From Pukyongia salina (GTDB lineage: Bacteria; Bacteroidota; Bacteroidia; Flavobacteriales; Flavobacteriaceae), in the NCBI RefSeq assembly GCF_002966125.1, contig NZ_CP027062.1:682001-746000 (forward strand): a stretch of DNA of 64,000 bases, given 5' to 3'. A program made the translations under genes and the position numbers. Shown one piece after another: positions 62,012-64,000 of this stretch. A model generated the notes under the pieces. It did no database searches and was not told where the DNA came from. It saw only the letters and a list, made by a program, of their open reading frames with translations. How positions within the stretch are numbered: the stretch's first letter is position 1; every line of letters begins with the position of its first letter.

Positions 62012-64000
62012 TAGTCCTTCTTTAATTTCAATATAACACGGGTTCCTTCCTCGTTCTCAAATACGTTCTCCACCATCACTTCTACTTTATCGTCGTACAT
62101 TTCGTTGAGGATGGCTATTCGCTTTTGGATGTTCCCCATGCCCTTGGATTTCTGTTTTTTCTGATTTTCTGTCTTGATCGCCTTGGACTTGCTCCTACCT
62201 ATCCCATTATCCTCGATGATGATCCTAACAGTATCTTCGGAAACCGATTCGAATTTAATATCCAGTTTGCCTTTCTCCTCCTTGTATCTAAGTCCGTGCC
62301 ATACTGCATTTTCCACGTAGGGCTGCAGTAACATTGGTGGAATAACAAATTCGTTCATGTTAATTTTTTCATCAACTGTGAATTGGTATTCAAATTTATC
62401 CTTAAACCTGAAATGTTCCAGTTTGGTATACATTTTCAGCAGTTCGATTTCGTTGGCCAAGGGGATGAAATCTTCCTCGCTATTTTCCAATACCGAACGC
62501 ATCAGCTGAGAGAAATCACTCAAGTATTTGTTTGCGGTCCTTTCATCATTACTGGCAATAAAGCTATTTACGGAATTGAGAGCGTTGAAGATGAAATGAG
62601 GGTTCATCTGTGTTCTCAATGATTTAAGGGCTAAAAGGTTGTTAGCATACTTCTGTTGCCTAACATTTTTGTACTGGTAATAAGCAGTGAGCAGTAAAAG
62701 TACCGCAATGAGAATTAAAGATCCTATGATCCATTTTTGAATTCGGTTATTCTTCTGGATCAACTCCTGGTTTTCAAATGCCAGTTTATAACGGCTCTCG
62801 TTGAGTACCCTTTCATTTTCCAGACTGGTGATCCTGTTCTGCTTTAAGGCAATTTCCCTGCTGAATCTCGCGGCTTGCGATAATTCCTGTTCTTTCTTTA
62901 CGTAAAGTTCGTCTACCACCTCTACATATTTCTCGTAATTCTCTGCGGCTTTTCCAAAATCACCTATTCCCTTATACACTTCCGAAAGTTTTCTAGTGGC
63001 ATCCTTCTGTACCAAAAGGTCTTCCTTCTTGTCTGCCTCTTCAATACTTTTCTTTAAAAACGGGATAGCATCCTCGTATTTATCCTGTGCCACATAGGCA
63101 TTGGCTATCTTGTAATTTTGGCGCTGCGGACTTATAGCCTCTGCTTCATCATCTTCCAAACTCTCTTCATCCAGACCTTTTAGTTCTTCCAGCAGTCCGG
63201 ACCTTAACTGTATTTCCTTATCAAAATCCCGATTCTGATTATAAAAATCGGCCACCTTATTCTTTTCTACCACTGCACGCTTCTTGTTCTCCTGCTTGGC
63301 TAGATTTAGTGAATTATCGAAGTATTGTTCTGCTTCCTTGGGCGCCCCGCTCTTGGCATAGGCCTCTCCTATCTTCGAATTTAGATCGGTTATCTTTGGA
63401 GTTATGCTATGCTTCCCGGCAATATTCAACGCTTGCTGGTAATTAAGGACACTCTTTTTCTGATCGTTGATCGCCCTGTAGGTGTCTCCCAGTCCTTCGT
63501 AAACTTCTACTTCCTGGTAGTTGGATAATTTCTCCTTAAGCAGCTTCTCGAAAAGGCTAATGCTTTCCTGGTAATTATTATTAGCAATAAAGGCTCTCCC
63601 TAATTTTATTCTAACATCGGTTCGGGATTGCGATGCAATGCTACTTTTGTAATTATCCACGGCGAGATCCGGTTGATTCCAGAACAGGTTAATATCCCCT
63701 AAAGTTTCGAAAGCTATACTATTATGCCTTCTGGAAGTAGCTTTCGCCTGAACCGATTGCAGGCTGCGTGTTACATATTCGATGCTTTTCTTGGCGTCCT
63801 TCTTCAAATAGAATCTTGCAGAATCGATCAACTTATTGAAGGTATTCTCAGTTTCATTCCTGCTCGAACTGGTTACAGGCAGCTTTTCTTCAACAATACT
63901 TGCATCTTTTACACGTATAGTGACATATTGTTTATCCTTAATGGTGTAATAAACTGTTTCGAAGGTGTCGCTTTTTACGATTAACTCGTCCCCTATTTCG
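62011..64000 (-). CDS. LytS-like TPR sensor histidine kinase (partial, N-terminus beyond window)
   Basis: The frame is open to the right edge of the window; it has no start codon there, so the N-terminus is missing. About 663 residues are present. The first visible part (before about residue 57) reads EIGDELIVKSDTF and ends in KLPVTSSSRNETE. TPR repeats run to about 370. A transmembrane helix (WIIGSLILIAVLLLLTAYYQ) precedes a short coiled coil and the His_kinase domain: phospho-acceptor His in LRTQMNPHFIFNALNSVNSF. The HATPase part has MLLQPYVENAVWHGLRY and IIEDNGIGRSK. Bacteroidota kinases of this type pair with LytTR regulators; the regulator gene overlaps it by one base. The signal is unknown. 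Confidence 0.93.
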   Translation of the reverse strand, partial: EIGDELIVKSDTFETVYYTIKDKQYVTIRVKDASIVEEKLPVTSSSRNETENTFNKLIDSARFYLKKDAKKSIEYVTRSLQSVQAKATSRRHNSIAFETLGDINLFWNQPDLAVDNYKSSIASQSRTDVRIKLGRAFIANNNYQESISLFEKLLKEKLSNYQEVEVYEGLGDTYRAINDQKKSVLNYQQALNIAGKHSITPKITDLNSKIGEAYAKSGAPKEAEQYFDNSLNLAKQENKKRAVVEKNKVADFYNQNRDFDKEIQLRSGLLEELKGLDEESLEDDEAEAISPQRQNYKIANAYVAQDKYEDAIPFLKKSIEEADKKEDLLVQKDATRKLSEVYKGIGDFGKAAENYEKYVEVVDELYVKKEQELSQAARFSREIALKQNRITSLENERVLNESRYKLAFENQELIQKNNRIQKWIIGSLILIAVLLLLTAYYQYKNVRQQKYANNLLALKSLRTQMNPHFIFNALNSVNSFIASNDERTANKYLSDFSQLMRSVLENSEEDFIPLANEIELLKMYTKLEHFRFKDKFEYQFTVDEKINMNEFVIPPMLLQPYVENAVWHGLRYKEEKGKLDIKFESVSEDTVRIIIEDNGIGRSKSKAIKTENQKKQKSKGMGNIQKRIAILNEMYDDKVEVMVENVFENEEGTRVILKLKKD

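Overview
The window reads as chromosomal DNA of a marine-type member of the Flavobacteriaceae (Bacteroidota). The grounds are a type IX secretion/gliding-type adhesin with its PorP/SprF partner, the envelope run nadK - DUF6089 - uppS - bamA - OmpH - OmpH - murI, a folK/deoxynucleoside kinase fusion, many small lipoproteins with a Cys lipobox, and promoters of the Bacteroidota type (TAnnTTTG near -7, TTTG or TTG near -33) with little Shine-Dalgarno signal. This is a family-level inference; no species is claimed. Both window edges cut a gene: a DUF5686 protein at the left and a TPR sensor kinase at the right.

Layout. 0-4.3 kb (mostly minus): DUF5686 envelope protein, a four-helix-bundle protein lying between imperfect inverted repeats, pdhB, and a Cys-rich lipoprotein. 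4.5-12.9 kb (plus): etfBA, a DUF151-UVR nuclease, a NupC transporter with an extra N-terminal domain, thyA, two secreted TonB-C-terminal-domain proteins, and egtB-egtD for ergothioneine. A class V aminotransferase that may be the missing EgtE converges on egtD. 14.1-16.8 kb: 2TM protein, folA, fructosamine kinase, fabD. 16.8-21 kb: galE and a DegT/DnrJ aminotransferase (nucleotide sugar), waaA (Kdo transferase), DUF2461. 21-22.6 kb: an XRE/S24 LexA-like repressor with a double palindrome at its promoter, flanked by two acidic lipoproteins.

22.7-34 kb is the most striking region. It is one minus-strand operon encoding a giant (about 2780 aa) type IX-secreted surface protein, a PorP/SprF-like outer membrane protein and an OmpA/PD40 protein. 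The giant protein has an RCC1-like head, one predicted Ig/cadherin-like domain, about 46 units of a Ca-binding 41-residue repeat amplified as higher-order 498-bp and 492-bp blocks, and a gliding-motility type C-terminal sorting domain. 34.3-36.5 kb holds small membrane and lipoprotein genes, seven exact-period 109-bp tandem repeats carrying two hairpins each, and tRNA-Leu and tRNA-Gly genes.

36.6-47.9 kb: mutS, a SpoU methyltransferase, folK-dNK, a queuosine-precursor transporter, an AsmA-like protein, DUF2797, a GH3-family enzyme coupled to an LCM-type methyltransferase, and a small lipoprotein. 48-53.3 kb (minus): clpX, clpP, tig, a holin-like membrane protein, an alpha/beta hydrolase and pdxJ. 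53.3-61.3 kb (plus): CBS protein, nadK and the outer-membrane/cell-wall biogenesis run ending in murI. 61.3-64 kb (minus): a LytTR response regulator and its LytS-like TPR histidine kinase.

The most unusual items are the nested repeat architecture of the adhesin, the 109-bp double-hairpin array, the four-helix-bundle element and the XRE double operator. The rest is ordinary core genome.
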